From Nymphaea colorata (lineage: Eukaryota; Streptophyta; Magnoliopsida; Nymphaeales; Nymphaeaceae): a DNA stretch of 64,000 nt. The notes beneath the pieces were generated by a model. That model ran no database searches. It was not told where the DNA came from and worked only from the letters and a program-made list of their open reading frames with translations. Positions 13,335 through 24,721 of the stretch are shown in pieces. The first letter of the stretch is position 1. The number at the start of each line of letters is the position of its first letter. A program made the position numbers and the translations under genes. The stretch is taken from contig NC_045141.1 in the NCBI RefSeq assembly GCF_008831285.2, positions 26,525,315 through 26,589,314 of the forward strand, in the 5' to 3' direction.

Positions 13335-14458
13335 GAGAAAGAACTGGTGTAACCGGTGGAGCCTTCCTTTTTTCTGGTTTTCCGGCCGATTGCTGTGTTT
13401 CTTTTGCCATGCGAGTGTTATCTATCAAACATAGATTAACACGTCGGTCTGAGCCTTTCTTTTCTCTCTAATTAAAGAACAAATTTGTAGCCGGATTCTT
13501 TTGTTATGAATGTAAAAATCTGTAGCTTTGTATCTGAAATTATCGGAATCAATGAATAGCTGCTTCTTTACAAAATTCTGTCCAGGCCAAGGTAGTACAG
13601 TATGATCAATAAGCTTTTTCCTTCTTTTTGAGTTAAGTTGAGGTTGAAAAACCGTAGCTTGCTTTTTACAGAAAAGAAGAAAGAGAAACTATTGAAAGAA
13701 TTTTTTAGACCATACAATTCCATCAATGAACAGATAACCCGGTTGGATTCCAAAAAAGATTTCGAAAAGTGAATCTTAGGGCTTCTCCCGGTCGGCCTTA
13801 CTGCAGAGATTCAGGAACTTTTGAAAAAATAATTGGTGCAACTACAGCCACTTCGTAAAAAAAAGGTATGAATCGTTCTGAGTAAACAGCCTTAAAGAGA
13901 AAGAGGACAGAAGTGCCCCATCTGGCACATGGGGAGACGAGCTGCAATACCCAGAAGTTCCCAAATGCGTGCTGCTTTTGGGCAAGATAAACCAGCATTG
14001 CCAATACCGAAGCCGGAGATGAGCCGTTTTTAAGTTGTTTTTTGTTAAGTTTAAATTCAAAATTCTTTTAAATATTTACTGAAAAAGAGACCGATAATTG
14101 GCAAGACCGAGTGGGTGGTTGCAGCTTTGAAAAGTTACAACTCTTCGCACGAGTGACAGAGAGAACTCTACGGCGCCGTTTCGTTTGGCATCAGGGACAG
14201 GGACACTGTTCCAGTGGGTTATAATGATATAATAATGAAATACAAGCAAAGTGTCTCTACTCCAAACAACTTTTATAAAGATGCATTAAGATTCAGACGG
14301 CTAATTGGAACTTAGCTAGTTAACTAATTAATTTAGATCACAATAATAACCCATGACCATCCTCACTACAGGACACCAGCACGACTCTTGAATAGGCTTT
14401 GCTCTTTTTTAACTTGGTTTTCACGAACTTGTATTTCATGAATCTGTATGATTTGCAT
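13335..14458. other. 3' UTR of the HD-Zip gene and intergenic DNA
   Basis: The first roughly 230 bases are probably the HD-Zip 3' UTR. The rest has no supported gene. The last 10 bases before 14458 (ATGATTTGCA) match the end of ARPC5 intron 3 and belong to the inverted exon duplication that follows. Confidence 0.45.
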
Positions 14459-14594
14459 GTACCTATATAGAGGCTTGGCTACTGGGGACCGACCTACTTG
14501 TGACCAGTGTCTCCGGATTCACGAAAGGCTGACTGAGAAGGCAGGTTTAGGGTGCATCCTACCAGCACTTTCAGACACAACAAATACTGTCTGA
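14459..14594 (+). pseudogene. Inverted duplicate of the last coding exon of ARPC5
   Basis: This 136-base block is an opposite-strand copy of ARPC5 exon 4 (15670-15805, minus). It has the same length, no indels and four mismatches by my count (about 97% identity). In the exon's phase it stays open through 44 codons and ends in the same TGA (14592-14594). Its protein differs from the functional exon by one substitution: LPA replaces LRA near the end. Similarity extends about 10 bases upstream (ATGATTTGCA) and stops at the stop codon. The splice acceptor AG is lost (TTTGCAT instead of TTTGCAG), so it should not be spliced as an exon. No copies of exons 1-3 are near it on this strand. It could be a non-functional exon copy or one arm of a hairpin. 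Confidence 0.85.
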
Positions 14595-15669
14595 TATCAC
14601 ACTCTGATGGTTTCTCAACATTTAGTGAATCGCCTCTGGCGTTGTCCTGTCATAAGAAGGACATGCAAGGCTTGAGCCCATCCAAGAATCCAGGCCCAAG
14701 TGGCTGGGCCTACCAGAGCTTCTGTTCATGTTAAAAAAAGGAAGGGGAAAAAAAGGCGAGATGAGGGCCAGTAGTCTCCCCAGTGACTGATAGGGCGCTG
14801 GATGAACCGATGGATCATCGTGTTACACACGATCAGTGTCCCATGAGAGCATGGTAAGTGGATCATCTTTGCAGGTTAAGAAATTCACCTAGAGTTTACA
14901 AGGCAGGGTTCATTAAGCGACCTCTAGTTCCAATTGGTGACGTAAATTGTTCAGACCTGGTTTCACGATTTGTCTCGCTTCTGCTGTACTGGATTTGAAG
15001 CAATCCGATTTTGCATGTTTTCAGATTGTTCAAACCTGAGTTATATCCGTAATTGCAACTCAAGTTACCCCCTTCACCAGGGACACGAGAGATGCCAGTA
15101 TCCATTAGAAGGGTATCTGTCGAAGGACCATGGACACATTTTACATGCTGCACGCCTGCGTTGGTGTATTAGCCTAAAGACTTCGAGTGGGAGAAAGCCA
15201 AATCATCATTACATCCTTTGCTGCAAGTCTAAAGTAATGGAAAGACCACCTGTTCAAAAAAGAGGGCACCAAGGATTCTAAATAAAAGGATAAACAGAAC
15301 AGAGTACGAAAAATATCAACCTCTGGAATAGGGAAACATGATGCCCCCAACAAGTTTAGTTCTTTCCATCACCCTTGCAAATTGGAAAAAAGGGAAAAAA
15401 AATCAGCAGCCATAACTCATATACAGGATTCCAAGAACAATCCATTATCATTTTTGTGTCTCCAGACAGTCAAACAGGTGCAAAACTGGATTCAAAGTTT
15501 TATATGCTGATTATAGCTAAATTACACGCAATAGACAAGCAAGATGGCATTTGCTGGCACTACTGTAGAAAAATACTGAATCTCTTTCTCTCCTCCGACA
15601 GATCGAATCTGTGATTTCAGCAGATTGTCTGTGTGGTTTAGCCATGTATCTCCTTCCAAATGGGTAGAT
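14595..15669. other. Spacer between the inverted ARPC5 exon copies
   Basis: 1,075 bases with only short ORFs on both strands and no recognisable domain. Reading from the functional ARPC5 gene on the minus strand, this is where its 3' UTR must lie. It would form the loop if a transcript ran through both exon copies. Confidence 0.5.
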
Positions 15670-18600
15670 TCAGACAGTATTTGTGGTGTCTGAAAGTGCA
15701 CGTAGGATGCACCCTAAACCTGCCTTCTCAGTCAACCTTTCGTGAATCCGGAGACACTGGTCACAAGTAGGTCGGTCCCCAGTAGCCAAGCCTCTATATA
15801 GGTACCTGCAAATCATGGAACATCGTTAGTGGAAAAGTTGGCTTTATCCGCTAAAGCAACTGCAAGACATAATCGGATAAATTCACCAAAAGGTTCCAAG
15901 CGCCAAAAACGACAAAATGAACATAATAATTCTTTGGTGTATATCCTTTGTAAAGGCATATTTTTGTTTACTGAAGGGTGTAGATGAGACTAGATCCAAC
16001 ATGTTCCCATTATCTTCTGGGAGTGCATGACGGCTGTCTTTACCAAGAAAGCAACTGCACTGGGACAATTAGACCAAGAAAACGGAAGAAACATAAAAGA
16101 TAAAAGGATGACTGGTGCTGCCATTTGCCTCAGATTTCACAGACACAACAACAACAAAAAGAAAGCAGTACCTACAAGCGCTCCTAAATCCCACCATTTA
16201 GAGCAAGCATTCCCACTACTAACCCAATGTATAAGCAACAAAAAGGCTGAGGGACATAGTGATGAAGAGATGCAATCCTTGCATGACTTGGATTTACGCC
16301 AAGCCCTAAATATACCATTCCAGGTTACAGTCTAAGTCATGATTCGGGTACTCACATTGGTGAGTGGCATTATTACCAATAATAATTGCTAACCTTCTAT
16401 GCATAATGGAGGTGATGCCTTCAAACATCCGAAAACAAGAAAACGAACACTTGTGAAAAAGCAACCTTGAGATTTGTCAAAAGAAAAAGTGGACTCACAG
16501 TCACCCTGCACCTACAGCCACCACTTTGATACATATGGCCCCAAAGTAGAAGCACATTTTGTGGTTTGGACACTCTCACAAGCCTTGCCTCATCAAGATT
16601 CAGTCCTAGAGGGATCAAATGTTCCATATGCATGCACTCCTGAATCTTCAGAAATCAGAAAACAATACGTTGTCATCATCAGAAGTGTGTCACTACTCCA
16701 AATTGATGATTTTGGAAAAAAAAAAAAAAGTCATAGAAATGATAATGATGAATGTAAGCCCTTGAAGGGTGCACAGAAAATACAACTAATCCAGCTATCA
16801 CTGTCTTGTTGAGGAGAACCGAGAACAAGTATATTATTACCGAGAAGAGAAAAGGAAGTTTATACCTAGGCTATTAACACATGCAAAGCAGACACGAACT
16901 TCAAAACCAGAAATTAGACAATCAGACAGACCCATGTCACTTAGGCATCCCATATGAACCTTAAAGCATTTTAAATTCATTATCTTAACTAGCCAAGAAA
17001 AAGGTTGCGCACCATGTATAAGAATCTCCTCATTATATTTGTGAGAGAGAGAGAAGGGTAAGTAACCTAAAGGAGAAGGCCAGAAAATAAGAAGGAAAAA
17101 GAAAAGGAGAGATCAACACGTTTGTATCCTTAGACATTGTGCTTATGTCACATATTATATGATACATATGAATAAAAAGGAAAAAATATAAAACAATGAG
17201 AAGCATGCAAACACAAAAACCAAAAGTAGAGAAAATACCCAATACAGAAAAGGACACACAACATCCTGCCATCCAAAGAGCCCCATCCTTAGGCGTTCAA
17301 GGGTCATTACACTCAATGAGCCTTATGAAATCTTGGTCCCTACTTCTTTATATTAAGTGAGTGCAATTTATTTGTCTATTGTCATCTTTTCTCTTGTATT
17401 TGCATAAGTTGTAGGACATGATTGACCTTCTCATTTGTTGATTGTTGCATCCATTACGATTCTTACTGTTTTTGTGAACCTTGAGAAAAATTGTGCACAA
17501 AATGGACTGGTCTGCCTGATGCTTTCGTACAACTTTCTAGGTAGAATATAAGTGACTACTATTAATTGCAATAACCATTTAGCATCACAGAGCAACTTCT
17601 CCAATGGAAATTTTCATCCAAAAATTATTATCATGTTTCAATATGGAAATTTTATATATTCTCCAATTTTTCAGTTTAAATCTTTTTTGTGCCCATTTTA
17701 TAAATTTCTGGTGTTATATCAAGTATCAACTTTTCTCCCTCCTTTCTATGTTTCTAAGAGATATTTGTTTTCAGGTCATCCAGCTATGCTTAATCTGGCA
17801 AAATAACTTATGAGTTATGTCCCAAAGTCAGCAAATTTTTAGGATAAGCTATAGGTCTCAAGGGTCTCTATTCAGATTTACTCATATGGATGATACAACG
17901 CTAATCTTGCCTCAAAGTTTTGAACTTGGGTTGTATTCCTATGTAGTACCAGACTACCAGTAGTGAATCTCAAAAAATATTTTGGAGTAATCGAACTTTG
18001 GGAGTCATATTAAGTTATTTCCATGGTGAGCTCCTATTAAGATGATAAGTTCTTGATACATTATGGGGGCATCGGCAATGTATGTTTGGATATTAAGAGT
18101 ATAAGACTATTCCAACCCCTGAGACGTGATACATGGACGACCATCACCTTCCTTTCTTATTGCTTATTTTCTTTGAATAGCAATCAAGGGTTAGGCAGCC
18201 TCCTTAAGTATGCCAGAAGCTGTGCCATGGATGACAAAAATGTCACAACCTTCAACTTGAAGATCTTTTAGGTCTGGCCCCCCCTAGCCAGGTTGAGAGA
18301 GCTCACCTTTGGCTTCTTGATGTTTTTATGCTTGCTTGCAATAGTTTTGTATTCTACATACAGCTCTTCTGTTCCTGAATAATCATGCTATACATAGCTT
18401 GCCAAATGTTAAATAACACATACAACCAAGACATAATCATGCTGCAGATAACTTGTTTAATGTTAAATAACGTACATAGATGTCTACTATCACAGACATG
18501 CACATGGATATTTGTCATGTTTGCCCATTATCTTTTTTTTTTTTGACATAGTGTGTTTGTCATATTTGTCATGTTTGCCCATTATCTTTAAATTAACAAA

Positions 18601-19891
18601 ATCACCATAAGAGCAACTAACTACTAGAAACTTTCCGGGTCAGAGAACCATCTGTTTCGGCTTCATGGTCGACACTAGAAGCTCATAATTCATGAAAACC
18701 AGTACAAAACTCTCAAGGAGGGAAAAACAGTATCACTTACTTCATTAGGATGTCATAGTATTCTACGTCTAAAGAGGAGAATAATGCATCCACATCTTTG
18801 ATGGCCATCATAGCCCGGTGCACCACTATCCAGTTTGCAGACTGCCAAGCGGAAGGAGAAGTTACATGCAGAAAACAAGGAAAAGAAAAATAAAATAGAA
18901 ACCAAACTAAAGCCATGACCATTGCAAAAGAAAATAAGGAATAAAGGAGCAACGACAGCTAATACTTGTGAATCACAGTTAAACCACCAAAGCCCAACAA
19001 GGCACCAAGGTTTAACGCACAAATTGATGGCCTTGAGGTCATTAACATAGGAGAGAGCTGGCTACCAAGTGAGAAATCAAGGGTTCGAGTTGAAATAGGC
19101 ACTTCCTCCAAAAATTAGAAGGTTACGGCTGTCTTGCCCCGCCCCTGCCAAGTATTCCTGCATCCAGGAGTCCATTACATATAGTCCTCTTGATTATACG
19201 TAAATGACCCAAATAAATTTTCAATAGCGAACCACATAGTTCAGTGGGATTATCTTCAAGCATAATTGAACCCCAAAGTCATACAGCTATCCAGCTAAGT
19301 GCGGAAACAAGTTCAAAGGCAAAACTGTAGAGATCCAAACAACCACGATATCCCAGTTAATGCATTTGACGTCAGGATTCCTCAATTCAAGCAAAAAAAA
19401 ATCCATTTAAACAGCACCATCATTGCATTGCTAAGATTCCAAACAGGACCAGGAAAAACAAATTATTCGAGCTTCGGGTCAACGTGTTTTACTTCCAAGA
19501 AATTTTCCCATGAAGGGTCTCCAGTGAACCGAATAAGCAACAGAAAGCTCATCTTCGCATATTACATGCGGAATGAACAGACCGATGCATGACGGTACAA
19601 TTGACCAAGAACCAACCTTACATCTCTCGTCCAAGGTTTTAGGTGGGGATCCTTCCAGAGCAGTTTTCAGTGCCTCCACGGGCTTCGATCTGTGAGAAAG
19701 AGAGAAAAGGAGAACGGTGATCTTCCGAGGGGGAGTTTAGGAGGAACAACTAACGAACGATGGAAATAGGGGGAGAACAAGAGGTGTGCTCACGATCTGA
19801 GCAGACGTTCGATTTGGCGCGACTTGTTTTCGATTCTCATGATGATTGCTTCCGCGTTGTCTGCTTCCATGAACTGAGGCGCTTCCGCCAT
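15670..19891 (-). CDS. ARPC5: Actin-related protein 2/3 complex subunit 5 (p16)
   Basis: Minus-strand exons in order: 19891-19794, 19689-19617, 18841-18741 and 15805-15670. All have GT/AG borders and continuous phase, giving 135 residues. The protein starts MAEAPQFMEADNAEAII and carries the family motifs VEALKTALEGSPPKTLDERC, NWIVVHRAMMAIK, YYDILMKYLYRGL and TCDQCLRIHERLTEKAGLGC, ending near LSDTTNTV. Length and order match plant ARPC5 end to end. ARPC5 is the smallest subunit of the seven-protein Arp2/3 complex. Activated by SCAR/WAVE, the complex nucleates branched actin and shapes trichomes and pavement cells. Intron 3 (15806-18740) is about 2.9 kb and contains a fragment of the PTPMT gene in antisense orientation. 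The final exon has an inverted copy 1.1 kb beyond the stop. Confidence 0.96.
17292..18562 (+). pseudogene. Duplicated fragment of the PTPMT gene inside ARPC5 intron 3
   Basis: This segment closely matches 30894-32322, which holds the 3' two-thirds of PTPMT exon 2 and most of intron 2. Matching starts abruptly at GGCGTTCAAGG in the exon and ends at a T-run about 30 bases before PTPMT exon 3. The copy has lost about 130-150 bases present in PTPMT (around 31330-31490). Its exon part carries a one-base deletion, and a C-to-T change makes the last exon codon CAA into TAA, so it is not coding. It reads in the plus direction, while ARPC5 reads minus. Confidence 0.9.
19021..19185 (+). mobile_element. 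SINE-like tRNA-derived sequence in ARPC5 intron 2
   Basis: A B-box-like GGTTCGAGT (about 19081-19089) follows, at about 45 bases, a degenerate A-box-like TGGCCTTGAGG (from about 19028). This arrangement and the following GC-rich tail resemble plant tRNA-derived SINEs. No poly-A end or target duplication could be defined, so the call is tentative. Confidence 0.3.
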
Positions 19892-22800
19892 CGAGACCCC
19901 TGGCAGCCCCTCTCACTCCCTCTCTCTCTACGCCACTCGATCTCGAACTTTTTGCGGCAGGGTAGGAACTTGGTCCGGCACTTATCAAGTCACTTGTATT
20001 TGGGTTTTGATACTTTCGTTCTTGGAGAGCGTCTGGATGATACACACCCACTAAGAAATGGTTTTGTGAAAATTTATTAAAAAAAATTTTTAATCAGTTT
20101 TAAAAAATTGGTAATAAGATCACCTTTTTTTAATAATCAGTTTTTAAAATTGGTAATCAGTTAAACAAGATTTTTCAAAAATTCTGTCGCCAAAACTCAT
20201 TCTTAGTATGATCAAAATGCACTTGAAATGGGTTTTTGGAAACAAAACCACCTTTAACCTACAAAAAGTGATGTTAGAATATCAACCATTTGATGGAAAG
20301 AAAAATATTGTATTCGAAAAACAAATGTACATGAGAAACATAGTATATTTATTACAAAAATATGTATAATATTTGTTTGTTATATTTAGAAATAGTATTT
20401 ATAATCATTATTATATGAAACAATTATACGGTGTTTTTATTACATATGTGTTGGTACATTTGTTTTACGATCAAAACGTTATTCTTGTCAAACACCTTTT
20501 TCAACCTAAACGTTCATAATGTGTATGATATACCTATAATTATGGATTTTTAAAATCAAAATACTCATTTTTAAGAAATTAAAATTATTAAACAAACATG
20601 GTATTTTATTTTCAGAATTAGGAAACTAAAGCTTGGAATTTAAATTTCATTTCAATTTGAAAAGGAATTATGGTTTTAGAATTTTCATTATTGAATCAAA
20701 ATTCCAAACCATCAAACGCTCGATACATATTCAATTTCTCTCTCTCTCTCTCTCTCGTCCGTCTTAAATCTACAGTAATTAGACAAGGGTTCAAATAAGT
20801 ACATATACCTCTAGCCATCCTACTAAACCCATAGGCTATCAGTTTTCATGCTGGTCCAGATTATCCAGCCGTTGGTATTGGATCCATTCAAGAATGTGAT
20901 CGGCACTAGGACTATAAACGGGTCGTACAGTACAAATTTCTTGGCAAGTTTGAAAAAATTCCATCCGAATTTGATCCAACTCCTGAATGTATCAATATCC
21001 CAAATATTTGCAACCATAATTAGCAAACTTCCTAAGAAAAAGCGTTCCTCAAAATCTCATTATTCAATTTTGAGATTAACAATTTGTGCGAATTTCAAAA
21101 TTGCACTTTCTTAGCACGAGGAAACATTCCGAGGCAACGATGCCTTGCTTGCTGTTCTTGCCACATTTTTTGCAGCTTTTGCATATTCGTATTTTCCTAA
21201 CAAAAATAACTTCGTTCCATCCTCTTACAGTCGATTTGAATCGAGCAATTCAACTGAATTCAGAAAATATATTAAAAAAAAAGAAAGTTATATAAAAAAA
21301 ATATAAAGATTCTTAAAAGATTTTAATAAGATTATGGCGCAAGACACTCTTGAATTGACTGTTAAATCAAATCAATTTGAAAATCAGCCGTTTAAAGTTA
21401 ATTCTAGTACCGGTGAGGTGGAACTCTAACTCAAGCATGATAAGTATTTCATCTTACCATTCATAAGAAAACCGAAGCTCCCACCCTATCTTGTATCTTT
21501 ATAAGGTGCAGGTCTACTTTTGATGCTTGGAATGTTGTCTCCTTCATGTTTTAACTTTCTTAAGCATCAGTTGCTTCTTGTTTGCAGTATAAGGTAAGGG
21601 AGTTAGTTGTCTCCTTCGTGTTTTAACTTTCTTAAGCATCAGTTGCTTCTTGTTTGTAGTATAAGGGAGTTAATGTTAGCAGAATTTGAAATAAAAACTA
21701 ACCCTACCAACTCCCATCCTTTCATCCTTTACTGCTTGACCTCAGTTAGGAGGACTCTAACTCAGCCTTTTTGCATCCATAAGTAGCACAAGAAAAAGTT
21801 TTAGCTTCAAAATTAGCATTAATTTTAGCATGACCTTAGCTTATCTAGTGGTTGATCTTGAAAGTCAAGGGCCCAAGGTCACTCACCAATAAAAATATTC
21901 ACATTTTTTGAGGGAGGAAAAAAGAATTATGAAGTACATATACAGACCATGTGCTTATCCAAACGCCGATTAGAAAAGGTAAAAGCCATTTCTTTTAAAT
22001 ATAAAGCAAGCCAAAGGTGAAAAAGCGCTCCACCAAACTGTTCGAACTCTCCAAAAAATAAAAGCCGGGTCAGGATCATGACGAGCTATCTTTCTGCGCA
22101 GATCTGATTCTATCATGAACTCGCGTTCATTACATCACTACATCTAAATTTAAAAGAAAAGATAAATTGTACTGTATTCACACCTCAAATTGGTATGTTT
22201 ATGACTTGGAAGCCATTAATGAGCAGACAAAAGGTCAATTGCGCATTAGTTAAAGTAGGGTACTTCATAAAGGAAGGACTCCCATTAAGTGGCCTGGTTT
22301 TTGGTGGGTTCCAGCTCGTCGTCCCCTCGAAAAGATTAAATGGCAACGTCGATCTCGTGCGAAGAGTTGCTGGTTCCACTTCCACAGATAAAGCATAATG
22401 GATCTCGAGAAATTGCCAAACAGTTTCTCCTATCTTTCTCAAGATTGGGAAGCGTGCATTGTGCTGCTTGGAATCCTTCATACCTTCAACAATACTTTAT
22501 TCCTTCCCGATGCCCGTTAAGGCTCTTGAAATCCTTCACAAGGGCCGTCGGTGAGTGGGGAATGCATATAAACTCACAATTAAGGCCAAACTTAGACTGG
22601 ATATACAGATAACACAATTGTGAAGAGACATTAAGGAATGCATTTTAAAAAATTTCACGTGGAAGCTTCTTTCACAGCGGATTTCGTTAAGATTATATCG
22701 TGTTTAGAACTTTAGAAGTCGTAATCCTCTGAAACACTGTTTACGCTTTAAGACTGTTGTGTGAGAAGGGCAACAGTTTCCTGTTTTCTATGTAAAGTTG

Positions 22801-22990
22801 AGGATCTGACAGAGGATTGGAATTTTGTAGTGTGATGACCACACTCAATCCTTTTGCTTTACCTTTTCCCTATCCATTTCCTTACGCATTAAGGGTTCTT
22901 CGCCTCCAAATACTTGCTCTTTCCTAGTTTCGTTGTCTTTGTTTTCTTTCGTCTGCGCCTGCAACCCAAAGGTTTAACCAGATTTCTTTC
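19892..22990. other. Intergenic region between divergent ARPC5 and DUF761 genes
   Basis: Both genes point away from this 3.1-kb gap, so it contains both promoters. The ARPC5 promoter should lie just right of 19891. The DNA is very AT-rich between 20050 and 21400, with many short ORFs that look like noise. A CT run lies at 20739-20757. Stretches such as 20060-20180 with repeated TTTTTAATCAGTTTT resemble an old MITE. No gene was supported. Confidence 0.5.
21534..21675 (+). repeat. Two-copy tandem repeat, 72-base unit
   Basis: The unit starting GTTGTCTCCTTC at 21534 recurs at 21606 with only a few differences (for example CATG versus CGTG, and GCAGT versus GTAGT). It lies in non-coding DNA. Confidence 0.85.
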
Positions 22991-24721
22991 ATGGCCGCCT
23001 CTTTCAAGAATGGCCGACGGCTGCATTTCTCACCTCCCCATCTAACAGATTTGAATGCTCACCGGCTAGTTTCAAAGACCCAACAGAACCCAAGCAACTA
23101 TTCTGGCTATCTGCTTAAAGGCCTGTTCATAACTGTAGCATTTGCGCTCCTGCCTTTTTGCTCCTCCCACTTACCCGAATTCACCAACCACACGAACCTT
23201 GATAGGAGGTGGGAGTTTCTGCGGCTGGCTTTCATCGGGGCTGCTCTCTCCTATGGTCTGTTAAGCCGTCGTCGGAGTGAAACAGTGAAGGAAATTGAGG
23301 TAAGGATAGAATCGACGCAGAATTATGTCTCCAAAATCCTTCAAGTCTCGCCAGTCTTTGATGGTGAGAGCGACTGTGGTTCTTACTCTGACAGCAGTAG
23401 GCTTCAGACCTGGAGCTCTCTATATTATCCTTGTGAGTCCAAGGTCATGGTGGCCGAGGAAGATCGCAACCGCCATGATCAGCCCCTCTTCCTTCCAGTT
23501 AGGAGCTTGAAATCCAGCATTTCTGACACAGAAACTATGCCTGCACGGGAGATAACACAGATTCCAGCGCCTGCAAATTCGAAAACCAAAGACAGCGTGA
23601 TGATTGGAAAAAGAGAAACTGGGATGTCCAACTTTCATGGTGTGGACCTGGACAACGTAGTTTTGCCTTCACCCGTTCCATGGCGGTCGAGGTCAGGAAG
23701 ATTGGAGGTTAAGGGAGACATATTTCCTTCTGCCCTTTACTCTCTACCACAGTCTATTTCTGGACCTGAGGTGCCGGAATTTGCAAGTCCTGCTTCACTG
23801 TCATCCATTTCACGGCCTCCTTCAATTTCTCCTCCACAGTCTCTCTCTCCAACCCCAATGTTAGCTTCTGTTCAAGACTCTGCAACGGACCCTAAAGTCA
23901 ATCGTGTCTCTTCTGTTAAGGACAATGTGTCCCCCCCTGTAAAGGAAATCGTTACGGTGAACAAGTTCCTGAACAAAACCCTAGACTATTCACAGTCGTT
24001 TGAAGGCAACCGACCTAGAAAATCCATTTCCACAATGAGAAAATGTGAAAGTTTGGATTCAACATATGGAGGTCATGTCGGTATCGAACCTGAGCAAACG
24101 GCGGTAAGAAGCAGGAGGACGTTTAATTCAATGAAGGTGGAGAACGGTGTAAGAAAGAACAAGGATGATGAGAACCTTCTGATGCCCAGGCCAGATGGGG
24201 AGGATAAAAGTGTTGGGAGTGAAGCAGAAGAAGGGATGAGCAGAAATGATGGAACAGAGTTTGTTGTTGCGACGAAGAAAAGAAAATCAGAAGTTGAAAT
24301 AGCAGAAAAGACTCAGTCAAAGTCCAATTTCCAACCGCCACGACCGCCTTCTATTGAGTTGTACGAAGAGTATCGCAAGAATAGACACAGTGCGAAGCAA
24401 GAAATCAAGGAGTTGAAGGCACAAGTAGAAGCGGCATTGGTCGCTGATGGTGATGATGACGATGACAATGGCGATGAAGACGACAATGATGAGGAGGAGG
24501 AAGAACGGGAGCACGAGGAGGAGGAAGTTGATGACACACATTCAGACACTGAAACTGTTTCGTCAGAATCAGAATCAGAAACCGATCAAATTGATGAGAG
24601 TGAAGTTGATAAGAAGGCGGATGAATTCATAGCTAAATTCAGACAGCAGATTAGACTACAAAGGGTCAGACCAATCAAGACTGGCAGCGGTCAGAAGATT
24701 CAAAACAGGAAAAATAGATGA
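22991..24721 (+). CDS. Membrane-anchored DUF761 family protein
   Basis: Single-exon gene of 576 residues; the ATG at 22991 is the first in frame and follows a pyrimidine-rich leader. Two hydrophobic segments near the N-terminus (about 41-59 and 77-92) look like membrane anchors, followed by an RRR stretch that would stay cytosolic. The middle is Ser/Pro-rich and probably disordered (PPSISPPQSLSPTP). A motif around PPRPPSIELYEEYRKNRHSA (from about 453) precedes a very acidic Asp/Glu tract (about 486-520). The C-terminus has the DUF761 signature VDKKADEFIAKFRQQIRLQR. Plant DUF761 proteins with N-terminal membrane segments are known, but their biochemical role is not established. The gene is plainly coding; its function is unknown. 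Confidence 0.88.
   Translation: MAASFKNGRRLHFSPPHLTDLNAHRLVSKTQQNPSNYSGYLLKGLFITVAFALLPFCSSHLPEFTNHTNLDRRWEFLRLAFIGAALSYGLLSRRRSETVKEIEVRIESTQNYVSKILQVSPVFDGESDCGSYSDSSRLQTWSSLYYPCESKVMVAEEDRNRHDQPLFLPVRSLKSSISDTETMPAREITQIPAPANSKTKDSVMIGKRETGMSNFHGVDLDNVVLPSPVPWRSRSGRLEVKGDIFPSALYSLPQSISGPEVPEFASPASLSSISRPPSISPPQSLSPTPMLASVQDSATDPKVNRVSSVKDNVSPPVKEIVTVNKFLNKTLDYSQSFEGNRPRKSISTMRKCESLDSTYGGHVGIEPEQTAVRSRRTFNSMKVENGVRKNKDDENLLMPRPDGEDKSVGSEAEEGMSRNDGTEFVVATKKRKSEVEIAEKTQSKSNFQPPRPPSIELYEEYRKNRHSAKQEIKELKAQVEAALVADGDDDDDNGDEDDNDEEEEEREHEEEEVDDTHSDTETVSSESESETDQIDESEVDKKADEFIAKFRQQIRLQRVRPIKTGSGQKIQNRKNR

Noticed and set aside
14970-15281. 103-residue plus ORF between the ARPC5 exon copies
   Set aside because: No domain and it overlaps another ORF on the minus strand. 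It lies where the ARPC5 3' UTR is expected.
24313-24549. Minus-strand Ser/Leu-rich ORFs opposite the DUF761 acidic tract
   Set aside because: They are shadows of the Asp/Glu-rich coding sequence on the plus strand.
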